Assembly: GCA_029747585.1 (NCBI GenBank) | Contig: JAPEVF010000110.1 | Location: forward strand, 1 to 64,000 | Source: Pleurotus djamor | Taxonomy: Eukaryota > Basidiomycota > Agaricomycetes > Agaricales > Pleurotaceae | Direction: 5' to 3' | DNA length: 64,000 nt | In this document: in pieces, positions 21,528-34,063 of the stretch | How the letters are laid out: every line of letters begins with the position of its first letter | How positions within the stretch are numbered: position 1 is the first letter of the stretch | Translations under genes and position numbers: made by a program | Notes under the pieces: generated by a model | What the model saw: only the letters and a program-made list of their open reading frames with translations | Told to the model about the DNA's origin: nothing | Databases searched by the model: none

Positions 21528-22626
21528 ATGTTCGGAGTCGTAAGTTCAGCTCTATAGTCTGAACTGACCCCAGCTGAATCATGGTTTGTCGCGTTAGGTC
21601 CGCTTTCTCGACCATCCTCTTCTCCCTGCGACGGCGCCGGATGGGTACCCCAAAATCATCAAATCTGGCATCGATGAGGAGAGCCAGCATAAAAAGTCGC
21701 CACTTATCACGCCTCAAAGTGGCCTGTCGACGCTTCTGTATAAGATGGACCGTTTGGACATCCTGGAGAAGCTGCTCGACGTCAAAAACTCTCAGGATTT
21801 CTATATGAAGATTGTACCGCCAGATTCTATCTTTCAAGACATTTATGTGAGGAGAAAGGGTGTGAATGCTGAGGTGAGTCGTCTCTACGGCTCTGCCAGA
21901 GACGCGTCGATTTCACGGCTTTTGCCCGAATGGGTAGGTTGGCTTCAAGGACCGCAAGGGCGCTGAAGCGATGCACGGTGTACGATATCGTATCGAGCAA
22001 GCTGCTGACGGGTATCGCTTTGGACCCTGGGTAGGGCTTGCTACTTCCGACGCCGGTAGCGCATGGGGTGGAACAAAGGTTTGGATCGACGCTCAGGGCT
22101 CGGGTATAACCAAAGCAATTTGGCTTCATCGTTACTGGAACGGAACTCTCGCGGACGTAAGCTTCACCGGTAAATCAGTCGAATTCGACAAGACGTTCAA
22201 GCAATGGAAAGAAGAGTATACGAAGACGGTCAAGGCGAGGAAGGAGAAGGAATCACAGGAAAACGAAACGCTGAAGGCGAATATAAATAAGGAGAAGGGA
22301 GGAAAACTGGGAGACTTGGATTTGGAGGTTGAGGCGGGGATGATCAAGTACAATGAGTCGAGGAAGATGTGTCGAGCCGGCTGTGGAATTAAGGACGCTC
22401 CGTTGACTTGTACGAAGTGTCGTGCCGTTCGTGAGTATCTCTCTTCTTCTTGCGGTTGTCGGGATTAACTATAATTCTAGGCTACTGTGGTAAAGACTGT
22501 CAACTCGACGATTGGAAGGCGAGTGGGACTTATACGACTTATTATTGTATTTTCCACCGCTAATTTGTTTCCCCTTAGTTTCACAAGTCCGTCTGCGGAC
22601 AGGAAACAGCGCTGACCCCAACGTAA
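21528..22626 (+). CDS. MYND zinc-finger protein, copy 3
   Basis: Exons 21528-21539, 21598-21873, 21938-22430, 22481-22518 and 22579-22626 sum to 867 nt (288 aa). The first exon encodes MFGV only, as in the other two copies. The intron after exon 4 starts with GC (TGGAAG|GCGAGT), so it is a GC-AG intron; the others are GT-AG. The central domain reads YRFGPWVGLATSD and RYWNGTLADVSFTGK, and the C-terminal MYND finger CRAGC..CTKCRAVRYCGKDCQLDDWKFHKSVC. It is intact and on the opposite strand from the other two copies. Confidence 0.87.
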
Positions 22627-22819
22627 GCGGGTGGACTTCCCCCAAACCTACCTATCATTGTACAGTAATCATACCAGCGTGGTTGGAGCTGAAAGCTAAT
22701 GAAGTCAATTACAACGTCGAGCCACATGCATTTGTCTGCGATCGCTGCATGTAAACTGAAGAACAAAAATTATATGAGCTCGAAATCCACCCCATATCGT
22801 CCCCTCATTCGAGTGTACT

Positions 22820-23334
22820 CTATTCCCTCTCGAAGACATTCCGGGATGGTCTTGTTATCATTATAACGCCAACACCGTAGGTACCACTTAGGGACGTCGT
22901 CTCAAAGTCCGTGACATACGTAACTTCAAGAGGTCTCCCCATCACTGTGCGCTGTGCCATAATAGCGTCGAATTGATCATCTAGTCCCTCGCTTCGGAGG
23001 TAGCAATCCCCGTTGAGAAAGATTCTACGCAGATAGGGAAAATGAGTAGGTTAATCGTAAGGCTCTTCTTGACCCAGAGCATCAATTATCGTATCCACAT
23101 TGACCGGGTCTACGTGGACGGATTCGATGACATCGAAGAGTAATATCACGCTACGCCAACGGGCTTGGTTTGGAAGACGTGGAGAGACTTGACTTTCGTG
23201 CAAGGCAGCGAAGCGCAAAGGGAGAGAAAGGCGTCGACATTAGGGGGTGTTGGTATTGGAAGGGCCAGGAATACGGAAGTATGATTGTAGAGTAGAGAAG
23301 TTACGCCGAGTCCGAAGTCCGCGAGAGTCATTCT
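22820..23334 (-). pseudogene. C-terminal fragment of an F-box/LRR gene
   Basis: Minus-strand frames read LPIPTPPNVDAFLSLCASLP, KVKSLHVFQ and, after a frame change and an in-frame stop near 23070, HFPYLRRIFLNGDCYLRS...DDQFDAIMAQRTVMGRPLEV. This parallels the C-terminus of the neighbouring F-box copy (FPSLVDIFFLRDSYSS...SKFKAMIIQRKEIG). No F-box remains. It is a degraded duplicate directly downstream of that copy. Confidence 0.65.
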
Positions 23335-23427
23335 ATTTCATTGAGGATATGAGCAATGTGTAGAGTATAGGGAGAAGATGCGAGCCTTTTTACATTTAGA
23401 TGCTATTGGATACAAGTGGAATGTCAA

Positions 23428-24786
23428 CTATTGGTGCACCCGCACGATTTTGCCTATTTCTTTCCGTTGGATTATCATGGCTTTGAATTTGCTGCTCAAA
23501 TGAGAAGAGCTGTAGCTATCCCGAAGGAAAAAGATGTCAACGAGACTTGGGAAGCGAAAGGGTGTCTTCGAGGGATCTTCGTTATACAGCGTATCGTCGA
23601 TCAGATGCATGAAGGGGTAAGAAACGTGGAGCGCTTGGATTTTCTCGAATAGTGGAAGCGATATCAATCGCGACCATGGTACTTCTGGCTTCATATAATC
23701 GCTGAGATGTAGGGATGCAACTTTGGTGATAGGCAGCGATTCGAATAGGCGAACGCAAGCGTCGGTATGGTTCTGAGTGACCATGGGAAGGGTGAGGTCA
23801 GTGTATTGCTTGATAGGTGTCGAGATGCTAATGTAGAATTCAGTGGTGGGACGATAGCGAATCCCTAAGGTCAGGCTGTCGATGTATTCTATCCCTTTGA
23901 GACGACGGGAGAGAAGGCTTCGCAGCGATGCAGCCCTCCACGGCTCTGTAGAGGGACCTTGTTAAGGGGGAAAGTTGCATAGATAGAGATAAATGTATGT
24001 TATTGGCGCGAGAGTGATGAAGTCGAACATGTTTAGGGGTTTGAAACTCGACATGTAGATCTGTAAGCTCGCCAACGATGGTAGCGAAATCTGTTTAGTG
24101 GAGGAGGGTATGTCTTCATCACTACGAAGCCCGCAAACGAAGATGCGCTGGAGCCTGGGCGCGTTTGCGAGAACTTCGAGGAACCAAGCAACGGTTAAGA
24201 GGCGAGTTTGTAGGGTGAGTTCGATTAGCTGCGGAAGAAGCGAGAATCGCGTTGGGATGAAGATGCTGGTAAATGCGAGGTATCGGAGAGATGGTAGATC
24301 CCTCCAAATCACATCTCCAGGAAGACGGGAGTCTCGGTCGTTTTCTTCATGACGGGCTTTTACCACAAGGCACTCGATCAATGGTGCGCTAGGTTGTGTG
24401 AAGGAAGAAAAGACCGAGGCAATTTCGGCAGGGCTGTAGTCAAACATTCTCAATCGCTGGATGCGGTTACTGTTTGACATCTGAGCTGTGAGGCCTACGC
24501 ACTCTGGGGTCTGGGGCAACTTTCCGTCCAAGAAGAGATCGAGGGGAGAATCCTTTGACCTCAAGAGTGATTCCTGTGCATAGGGGAGACTACTAAGGCC
24601 AATTTTTGACCAGAGTCTGGGTGTATCAAGAGCGACTTGTCGCCAACGACGACAGACACCAGTGACGTTCATCCAGTGAGTCCGGCCCATCACAGTATCA
24701 TCAGGAGGCTCTCGACTGAGAAATATGCTACTCAGGAGCTCGTCCGGTATTGTGTTTATGGGATTATCTTGGAGTTCAATAAGGGA
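23428..24786 (-). pseudogene. F-box/LRR protein gene with one in-frame stop
   Basis: A single frame runs from an acceptor at 24787 to the stop at 23428, interrupted only by TAA at 23962-23964. The part before it reads SLIELQDNPINTIPDELLSS and continues as VTGVCRRWRQVALDTPRLW (F-box core) and leucine-rich repeats. The part after it continues in the same frame with RRLKGIEYIDSLTLGI and ends KEIGKIVRVHQ. The first exon is unresolved; an ATG|GT at 24927-24929 with a 140-nt intron would match the one-codon exon of its relatives. A single nonsense change (CAA to TAA would explain it) separates it from an intact gene. Confidence 0.75.
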
Positions 24787-27700
24787 CTATGTGGTAAGGA
24801 GTCCATGGCCGGAATGGTAAAAGTAGGTGCGTCAGGCTCATGTCCGTTTTTGGTCCAACTCATGTACAAAGCGAGTGGCGGTGCTCTCGGTTTGCACACC
24901 GGCCTTTTCACCAACCCGTCAAAGACCATCCCTCTTTTCTCAACTTGCACCCACTCTGGATCAGACCAACGACACGCGAACACACACACAGAGAGAACAG
25001 ACTTACTCTGCAATGAACACGCAACCTAGATATCCCAGCCGAAAACACCCTTGAAAATCAGAAAAACCGTCGACTTCTCTGAAATTCTTACCTAGCTGGA
25101 CGCTTGCCTCACTCGATTCGTACGGTTAGGACTGGGTCAGGATATGACATAGAAAGCTTCGTATACTCGTGAGGTACTAAGGGATGGCTGGTAGAGCTGC
25201 CAAGGACTCGATGCAGGGCTCTGACAGCTTCTCTTTCTTGCGGAGGTGAGTCTTCGACGAATTACTCTACTCTATGAAAAGTCAACTGATTTTCTTTTGG
25301 TACCAGGCCAATCATCTAGATGATGAGACTATACTATCTAGGTCTCTCCTCGCTGCTTGGTCTTCATCCTAGAAGCATCCTGCGTTTCTCTCGCCCTTAC
25401 CCGGCCTTTTCATCTGGTCGTCAGCTATTCCTCTCCTCGGCACACCCGGATTCGGTTCCAATCACTTGCGTGCACACCCACCTTCAAGAATCAAGTCGTC
25501 AAACTTATGATATGCGGGCTGGGGACAGAATCAACCCATCCGCTTGGACCGTGAATGGCTGGAAGGCTGGGTCGTTGGCAGGGACCAAGGAGAAGGAGGA
25601 AATCGTCGGACTCAGGGCGTTGGATTGGTGGTGTTTCCGGAAGTTGGGGAGGAAGAGGTGGAGGAGGAAGAAGGAGAAGAAGGAGAAGAAGGAGAAGAGA
25701 GCAGGAAGGTCGAAGAAGATTATGTGGTCCTCGCGTATTCCTGAACCCCACCTCCAGAGCATGCATCGGCTCATTCGCAAGGTCCACCACACGTCTATGG
25801 ACCGTCTCATACGCTGCTGATTCCAACCTTGACCAACCTCCCTCGCCGTTGCCTCATTCGTGTTGAACTGTGCTTGACGAACTTTCCTTGAAAAGAGCAT
25901 CTGCCCCGTATGAACCATGGGGGACAACTTCGAAGGACACTGCCATGAACCTCGAGCGAAGTCTGGTCTCGTCAAGGGTGGCGATATTGCTTTGTTCGCT
26001 GGGAAGGTTCTTCCGCGCAAGCCGAACGCGGCAGTGGCGACGGGAAGTAGAAGCAGAAGAAGTGGAGGAGGCTCTCAGGTGGAGAATACGAAGAAGACTT
26101 AGTCACCTAGGCGAACAACAAACCACCACGTCGATGGCGACCGAAACCCCGATAGCAGGTTACAAACTATGAAGCTCCACTAACCAACTCCCAATCTCTG
26201 TCTGGATTAAAGCCTTTTCCGTCTACCATCCCACTTGGGCCCTTTTGCCATCGTGCACCGCCCCGTCTATCTACTAAGGTTATCCAACGTCGCTGCCATA
26301 CCATTCGAAGCACCACATGAATCTGATACAAGATATCTTGCTTGTGCCGCCCGTATTTCGTTGACAGCTGATGCTGGGTCGTCGCATAGAGTATACCCGC
26401 TAGGTCACTCTGCTGTGACAGGGCCTCGACGGAGCATATGACTTCCATGCATCCCATCGCGGTGGAAGGTAGCTGAAGGTCTTGTTGGACTCGCGTACCA
26501 AGCGCGTGATGTGGGCTTCGCTTAGAGGATGAACTGGGTAGCTGGAGAGGCTCGTTCGGGTTCGGTCGACGAGATGAATTAGAGGAACAAGAACTCCCTC
26601 CAGTGTTCGGGGTTAAGACTGTCCCTTTGACATCGCTTCCACGATTCGAGCCATGGAGGGCTATTTGAGGATGAAAAGGGGGCGGATACCAGAAGATGGA
26701 CCTTCGGAGGAGAGCGGATAAATCGACAAATAATCTCTCTGATTCTCTGATTCTATCCTTTCACCCCGCTACCCTTCCTCCAAAGCTCAATACAGCGTCA
26801 GTTGTATCTTGCAGCCGTTCGTTTATGCTTCACACCGGCCTGGAATCCCAACCTCGATCTCCCTGCCCCTTCTGCACCGAGTGCCTGGATACGTTTCTCG
26901 GTACCAGTGCACCAGGCCTTCATTGTATATGGCGGGCTAGCGGCGAGCTATGCATGTGGGGACACGATCACAGCTCCACGCTCGGAAGCATCTCAACGAG
27001 CATCGGCGATGTCGGTTCTGGCTTGCCATGGATGAACAGCAACATTACCTTGTTGTTTCTAGCGATGACGGAGAACCCAAGCTGAATACTGTGGAGGTCA
27101 GGTGAAAGGAGGAGAAATGACGGAGAAATGAAAGGGACGTACTGCTGTCCACGCCTTGGTTTCCGGTCCTGTCAACGAAGTAATACCACCCAGACTGGAG
27201 GCTTTCCCTGCGCTGTGCTTATATTCACCCGAACACGGACTTTTTAACACTACATGTGTCACTCCCTCTGTCCCTACGCAGATCCTCACTTATATACCGC
27301 AGATAATCAATGGCGTAATGCTCATCGCGACTTTGAGAAGTCCTTTCTTTCGGTACCAGATAAGGTGATATAGTCTTGCGATCGCAGACGGGGCCCCTTC
27401 TCACAAATCGCAAAGCGTGGCCAGCGAAGAAGAACGCCATGTCGCCACTGACAAGGGCGACTCTGGGTTGGAATGTCGAATACGGTGAACATGGAGAGCC
27501 AGTGGGGTGATGGCTGTCATTTGCCCATATGCATACCTTTGACCCTTCGAGGCCACCATGAGCCATAGCCTCTTTAGCTTCTGCCTCAGTGCTAAGTCCA
27601 AGGGGTCTCCTTTTCATCGCCCACGTGTACTTTTCTAGTCATGGGGCACGCGGCGATCGCATGTTCTTGGTCGGCTTTTCTCCTTTCACCACTCACCCTC

Positions 27701-27824
27701 TTACGCCAAAAATCCTCGTTGCCCCTTCGTAGTTAGAGTCCAGTAGACGAGCCCGAAAACCAAGCGTAATTACCCCTTCACAAGTATACGTCCTTCAAGA
27801 ATCTCCCCTGTTCCGCTCAACACA
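24787..27824. other. 3 kb region without a recognisable gene
   Basis: Many short frames overlap on both strands. A coherent 61-codon plus-strand frame (25917-26102, starting MGDNFEGHCHEP) and a minus-strand frame at 27225-27617 (LSTEAEAKEAMAHGG...) might be exons, but neither matches a family I know and no consistent splice model emerged. The stretch 25660-25720 is a GAA/GGA-rich microsatellite. It may hold degraded genes or long UTRs. Confidence 0.4.
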
Positions 27825-29325
27825 ATGGTAACACATGCTCCTAGTAGACTGATGACATCTCGATCACTGAACACCTTCTAGGTACACGTATTCACGGACA
27901 CTGCTTCTCAGAAAATCATCGACCGAGAAATTGCAGTCCTCGAGGTCGCTCTTTGCGCACTGAAAACTCGCAGGAATACCTGCACTGCCGTTGCTCACCT
28001 CCCTGACGACGTTCTTTCGTCCATCTTCTTGGAAATTCACTCGGACCCGTCCCACCCTTGGTTTCAAATCAACCAAGTATGTAATCATTGGCGGAAGGTC
28101 GCGGTGAATACAGCCCAACTATGGACGAAAATCAACATGAATCATGCCGCACTTGACTGGTCAAAGGCTCGACTTCAACGAGCAAACTCTGCGCCGGACC
28201 CCGGTTGACGTGAAGTGCTATCTTCCCTACGCCGGGAATGAACCGGACACATTCTGGTCGCTCGCTACTCAGTTGATGAGTTCGGACCACCACATTCGAA
28301 CTTTAGATCTGCAAACAACGGATTTTGAAGCGTTGACCCGATTTCTTATTGGGAACGCCGCCAACTCAGACGCGTCTTTCCTCGAGCACGTCCAAATATC
28401 CAGCCGCCTGGATAGAGACAAGTTACCCAGGCTTGGGAATTGGCTCAATTTCCCAAAGCTTAAACGGCTGTACCTCTCCTTCGTATCAATCCCTACGATC
28501 CCATCCGTGCTTCCAAGCTTAACGCACCTTCGCTTGATTTCCAACCATATTCCCGTCACTTCGGTCATCCGAGCTTTGGGCTGCATGCCGGTCATCGAGG
28601 ACGTCTACATTTCCAGCGTGTCGAATGACGATGAGGACACTCCTCCTCAACCCACCTTCCTACCAGCTCTGAAACAAATGAACATCACATTCAAGGATTC
28701 CCACTCAGGTCGTCTCTTCGACTCTCTCGAACTCCCGCTGTCAGCGTCGGTCACCATCTTCTTTGCAGGTCTCCGCAGGCAAGACGTCCAACCGGTCCTT
28801 ATCTCCGCCGTTGCCACTCGGCTCTACGATGGCATGCTGGAAATACGGCTGGAGCTTGAGGCCGATACTCTCAAGATTTCCTTCGTTTCGGAAGTGGATG
28901 GTGGAGAGCGAAGCCTCACCGTCCCGCATTACAAGGACACAACCAACATCGTTCCTATATTCAATGACCTCCCCATCGAGACGTTCACCACGCTCTCCCT
29001 CAAAGTGTCCTCCCACATCAAGGTTATTGAACAGCTTCTCCAACGCTTTATTCGCGTGAAGCATTTGAAAATTGAAAAGTACTCCGACAAGTCCTTGCTT
29101 ATGAGACTACTTCAAACGGACACACGGTCCCCTCCACCCCTCCGAAAGCTCCAATCCCTGAGTGTCAATTTCTTTCTGGCTGAACATATCTCAGTTCTCT
29201 GGGAACTTCTCAGCGAGCGACGAGACCTTGACTTACCAATTCAGACTATATCAACGGAGAAATCCAACGAGAAGCATGTCTCTAATCTGCAAGAAGAATT
29301 CGGCGTGACGGTGTGCTTCATCTAG
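27825..29325 (+). pseudogene. F-box/LRR protein gene with a one-base frameshift
   Basis: ATG 27825-27827 is followed by an intron 27828-27881, and exon 2 reads MVHVFTDTASQKIIDREIAVLE, then LKTRRNTCTAVAHLPDDVLSSIFLEI and VCNHWRKVAVNTAQLW. At 28199-28202 (a CCCC run) the frame runs into TGA at 28206, while the +1 frame continues without a stop as VDVKCYLPYAGNEPD to VCFI at 29325. Exon 2 is 1444 nt, one base over a multiple of three. Either one extra C (mutation) or a homopolymer error. Apart from that the gene would be ~480 aa with the family layout. Confidence 0.78.
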
Positions 29326-29512
29326 TCTATCATTTCGCCTGAGCATCGTAAGATACAATTATTTGCTCGATCTTGGTATTTATTTAACCTCGAACTGACA
29401 TCATTCCTTAGATTGCTACTCTCCTTTGGGATGATGTCGACGGCTTGAAGTAGAAATACTGATAAATACATAAATTTCATTTACGTTGCGTCTCGTAGAT
29501 GCTCACTACTTC

Positions 29513-30851
29513 CTACACCGTTTGTCTACCGACATACGGATGAGATACAACTCCTGCTGATGTATCTGTGTCAAACTCTTCTTCGACTTCCGTAACCATG
29601 TTGATCTTGACTCTGCGAGATGGCGCCGATCCGATCGTCTGTATAGGCTCAATTTTCGAAAGCCGGAACTCAGAGGGGGTAGTACGAGACGATGCTACTG
29701 CCATGAGACGGATTCGAAGTGTTATAGCATTGAAGGTAATCCCCTGAGCAAGTCCAATGAGAGACATATTCATTGCAGGCGGCCACAGCGCACCGTGAAT
29801 AGAAAAGTACTCACCACAACGGCTGCGACAAGCTCAAGCAAGATATGTTGGGCATTCAAGCGTTGGGCGTACAGAGCTAGGAGTAAGATTTCAACGAGAA
29901 GCTGGAGGGCAGCCGACTCTACAATGATTCTCAGGATAGGAAGAAGGCGATTCTCTGTGGCCTTGAATTGAGCGGTTTTTCGAGAGGTGTTCCAGAGTCG
30001 GTAGGCCATGAGGCTCGTCGTTATGATATTCTGAGCGACCGCGAGGACGTAGAAAGACAAGACCCAGCTATAGAGGCGTGCATCGAAGATAGAGATAACG
30101 GGGTCGGTTTGGAATTGTGCGAAGCGTCCACAGCACGCGTATCCAGTAGCTAAGGGACACATTAGTGCAAAAAGACAAGGAGCGCTTTGAACCCACGTAC
30201 CCGTGCTGCCCATCAGAAGAATAACTGGAACCGCAACGACTCTCCATTTCCGATTCCAAATGATGAAGCAACGATAAGTCTGAAAAAGAGCATAATGATC
30301 GGTGGTAGGTGGGGGGCTCTAGAGAATACACGAACAGCAGCAGCGTTTCCAAGAACTTCCTGTGTAACATAAAGCAGAGCCTTGAGGATGTGGTGCCACT
30401 TTCGGAGATCACCAAGGTATCCTACTGGACCGCCGTCGTCATTGACGTGGACCGAGAAACCTTGGAGAATCCGGTAGCAGTGCATGGAAAAGTGAATTGT
30501 CTCGAGGAAGAACATAGCACTAGAGATTAGCACCATAACCTGTCCCATATGATAAGCAATAGAGCGAGCGAAGTGTGACCTGACGCACTACTGTGTGGCG
30601 ATCGTGTTTCTTCGAACCACCAATACTCATCACCACGGTTCCGCAGAACAAACATACAAGGAATCCTAGCGAATCCACGAGCATGAAACCACGGTGTACC
30701 GTATTGAGTAATTGAGCGGAAGCTCACATACCATATGTGAGGCCCTAGCGTGTAGCTCAGTGCAGGTACAACCTGAGACAAGCATATCAGAACTCACCTC
30801 GAGCGCGGGTCCGAGGAGGAAAGCTTGGTCCGGTGAGAGTTGGCGCAGCAT
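29513..30851 (-). CDS. Seven-transmembrane-type fungal membrane protein
   Basis: Minus-strand exons starting at ATG 30851 (MLRQLSPDQAFLLGPALE) give a chain of hydrophobic segments: MVLISSAMFFLETIHF, an extracytoplasmic loop, ILKALLYVTQEVLGNAA, YRCFIIWNRKWRVVAVPVILLM, LYSWVLSFYVLAVAQNIITTSL, ILRIIVESAALQLLVEILLL and ILLELVAAVV, with a hydrophilic acidic tail (EVEEEFDTDTSAG) ending at 29513. The YRxxIIW...VVAVPVILL pattern is typical of a large, uncharacterised basidiomycete 7-TM family. Introns near 30230-30290, 30150-30200 and 29735-29812 fit; the first intron is poorly resolved. Ligand and role unknown. Confidence 0.72.
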
Positions 30852-31912
30852 GCTAAAGTTTCATGAATTGCTCGTACGAGAGTCGTTTTTATATGGGTTG
30901 CTTCGTGTGAGCTGATCGCGGTCTACCTATTTCATTGGAGGTCTCGTGGGCGCTGATATCATGACATGAGCACAGCATTTTTGGGTGTTTACAATCCACT
31001 GTGATTTGGTAACGGGACTCACATTTGTTTGTCCATTCGAGACTGAATTTGCGCCCTCCACACCGAGGTAATATCGCAAGGCACTGTGTCACTGTACGAC
31101 TGGTAGCGTCCACAGCCTCAGATCATAGATCATTGATGATCATGTTGCCCGGTGTATCGAACGTCCCAGTGATTAGATCACATCAACACATTCTCCGTCC
31201 GCGTATGCATCGTGAGTGAACGTCTCTGAGATACACCGCACGGTCCTTCATCATGCCTCCGTCCCTTTCAATCGTACCCGCCCATTTTTGACGCATGGAT
31301 TAGTGGCGAGCTGAATCATAATCGAGTCTGACCATTGAGATAGCCTGAAGCGCGGCGGAGTAGCCGTCCACAGGCGGAAGAACGAATGTAGAGATGGATG
31401 TAGCTCTGATCCAGAGTTCAATGCGAAAGACAGACGTTGATATAATAGATACTTAGAGAGCGTAATGAGATAGAATGAGTTCCGTTAACTCACCATCATT
31501 TGGGGATAGTGGATTACACAATGGTGCATTCGTGATTCCTCCGGTAGTTCGGGAATGATTGCTTCGCCGAGAGATAGCCATCACTGACTCCTCGAGTGGG
31601 CTGATGACACCGGTGTGGCTTTGCTCATAGACCAGCGATCTCCGCAGCGTCCGCCACCGTGAGGCCTAGGTACAAGTGAGTCTAACGGGACCTGAGGAAC
31701 TGCGGGATCAAGTTCACCGTATTGCGATACTTGAGAGGGAATATAGGTACCTCTAGTTGCTACTGGGGGAGGACCTGGAGTGGATGAATGATGAATTTCG
31801 CAGAGATCGGACATGGCTTGTTATGGCAGGACAAAATTCAACCACCAGGGTCAACATGTCGTGTTCTCACGGTAACAAGCTCGCCTGGAACCTTCCTCCC
31901 ACCTACTGTTCG
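30852..31912. other. Intergenic region, no gene seen
   Basis: About 1 kb between the divergently transcribed 7-TM gene and the next F-box gene. No supported frame or repeat. The last ~100 bases are the likely F-box promoter. Confidence 0.45.
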
Positions 31913-33497
31913 ATGGTATGTGGCTTTCTTTCGCTCACCTCCCACATAATAACATCCACTGATGCTCCTACTTTAGCCCAATCTCACTGATCACGCCGCG
32001 CAAAAGCTTATCGATGCCGAAATTCTCCAACATAAATCAGTTATCCTTGCCCTACAAAAACGGAGAAACACCTACTGTGCAATTGCTCATGTCCCCGATA
32101 ACCTATTATCTTCCATTTTTATGGAAATTTGTGGGGATCCATCCGATGCAAACGACTCCAAAAGCTGGCATCGCGTCAATCTTGTCTGTTCTCATTGGCG
32201 AGCCGTTGCGTTGACGGATCCATCCCTCTGGTCCGATATCAACGCCAAAAACTGCAATATGTCTCCCAAAGCCGTGAGCTGGACGCTGAAAAAACTCGAA
32301 CGGGCGGCAATGGCACCGTTAACTGTCACTTACCACGTATTCCCGCTTGACGTCGACGCCATCAATCCTTCCTTCTCAATCGTCACCAACACTGTCCCTT
32401 CGAGGAATCTCAACTCCCTGTGTATCCTATCAGCTGATTCGAATCGCACACAAAATGCCCTCGATCGTATACTCAAAAGTAATGCACAGGCTTCAAAGTC
32501 TCTGCTTGCGCTGTCCATTCAGATCGTTTCGGGCCCCCGTAGACATCTATCTACGTTGGGCACCTGTAAGGAGATGCCCAACCTTCGGTCTCTTACGTTG
32601 CTCTCCATGCCAACCCCAGCTAGCCTTCCCTTTCTTCCTCGATTAACACACCTGCGCTGTACCGATGCCCCCAACATCAGCGTGGCTTGGCTTCTTCAGG
32701 CCTTTTCAAAAACCCCAAGTATAGAGAATATATCCATTTCTGATGCTCTCATTGAGGACCGTGATAGCCTCTCCACCGTCTCCCTACCTCATTTAACCTG
32801 TCTTTCCATTAAATTTTCTCAATCAACGCGCTGTCCGTACCACCTCTTTGAACACCTTCGATTTCCTCCTTCAACCTCGGTCACGATTAAATTTGATGAC
32901 ATGCCATCCAGTGATGAACCCTGGGACATGTCGGATGTCCGTTACGCTATTTCGCTCTTCGCCGGCTGGCTTGATCAACTCCCTTGCGCGACCTTAGAGG
33001 TGGTTGCAGATACATATTATCTCCACATTTTCTTCCGATCTCCATCGCGCACATTACACATCTCCTTCCCACCATCAACCACATTCGATACGCTCAGAAT
33101 ACTTCCCCTCGGCCAGTTCTCTTCACTCATTATTAACCTCAATGCCGCTCGCCGGCGTTTACACCTCATGGTCATTGATTTGATGACCGTTTGCCTTCCC
33201 GAACTCATCAACTTGCATGACCTCTCCATCGGAACGCGCGATCCAAACACAGAACTCATTGAGACTTTACGGATGCGAGTACAACCCGATGGTACCATTG
33301 ACCTCCCCAATCCAAAGCTGAAGATGCTCCAGGGTAGCTTCCGGAGCGAAGATATACCACTACTCGAGGGACTTGTAGGCGAACGAGAGGCGTGTGGTGC
33401 TCCCCTGGAGATGTTACGGTTCACAAAGGCAATCACTAAGAAGGCAAGGAGACGTGCACAGTTCACGGGAAGCGTGGAATGTGTCTTTCCTTCGTAA
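31913..33497 (+). CDS. F-box/LRR protein (tandem pair member 1)
   Basis: ATG 31913-31915 forms a one-codon exon; intron 31916-31976 (61 nt); exon 2 31977-33497; 507 aa. N-terminus MPNLTDHAAQKLIDAEILQH, then LALQKRRNTYCAIAHVPDNL and the F-box core LLSSIFMEI...WHRVNLVCSHWRAVALTDPSLW. Leucine-rich segments follow (NLRSLTLLSMP, RLTHLRC). It is a close paralogue of 35879-37466, sharing long stretches of the N-terminal third, so this looks like a fairly recent tandem duplication. The C-terminal half is more divergent, as expected for a substrate-binding region. Confidence 0.88.
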
Positions 33498-34063
33498 GGT
33501 AGATGTACAGTTGATTCGGAAAGGCTAGAATATGTCTGTAATCACAGAATTCGAAACGTCTCGCCAATGGTCAACCCGTTGGATGTCCCCACCTGTCGCG
33601 ATTCGCTACTCACGATTCCGCGTCCAACGTCGCAGCATCTACGGTACCACAACCTTCAAGTGACAGTCTTAGTGAGATCTCAGCTCATAGACACTTTCAA
33701 GCCTCGTACACTTCCTTCCAGCACAGACGGACACCAGCAGATCGCAGGTACTACACTTGGAGCAGAGGGATATACCGGGCATTCGGCTTATTCATAAGCA
33801 ATCGCCGATATGAGTAAGGGAATATTGAAGCTTCCACGAATGACACTTGCCCGATACTCACATGTGAACCGACTAGCTCCCAAGCTACCGATTTCACCGC
33901 TAAATCCTTACTGATCAACTCGAAAAGACTACATAGCGGCATCATGTCTCAGTCGCGCCCATTCTCCTCACAGGAAGTGATATGTTTCGGTAGATTGAAC
34001 CTGAATGTGAGAACCACTCTCACCATTGCAGCGAGAGATGACACCTTCGCTCCTGACTAACCG
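33498..34063. other. Intergenic region, no gene seen
   Basis: No supported gene. A possible alternative upstream start for the next gene (ATG near 33944, MSQSRPFSSQEV) is not in a frame that joins it convincingly. Confidence 0.35.

Noticed and set aside
25660..25720. GAA/GGA-rich stretch as a coding acidic domain
   Set aside because: Microsatellite; open in several frames on both strands, so openness is uninformative.
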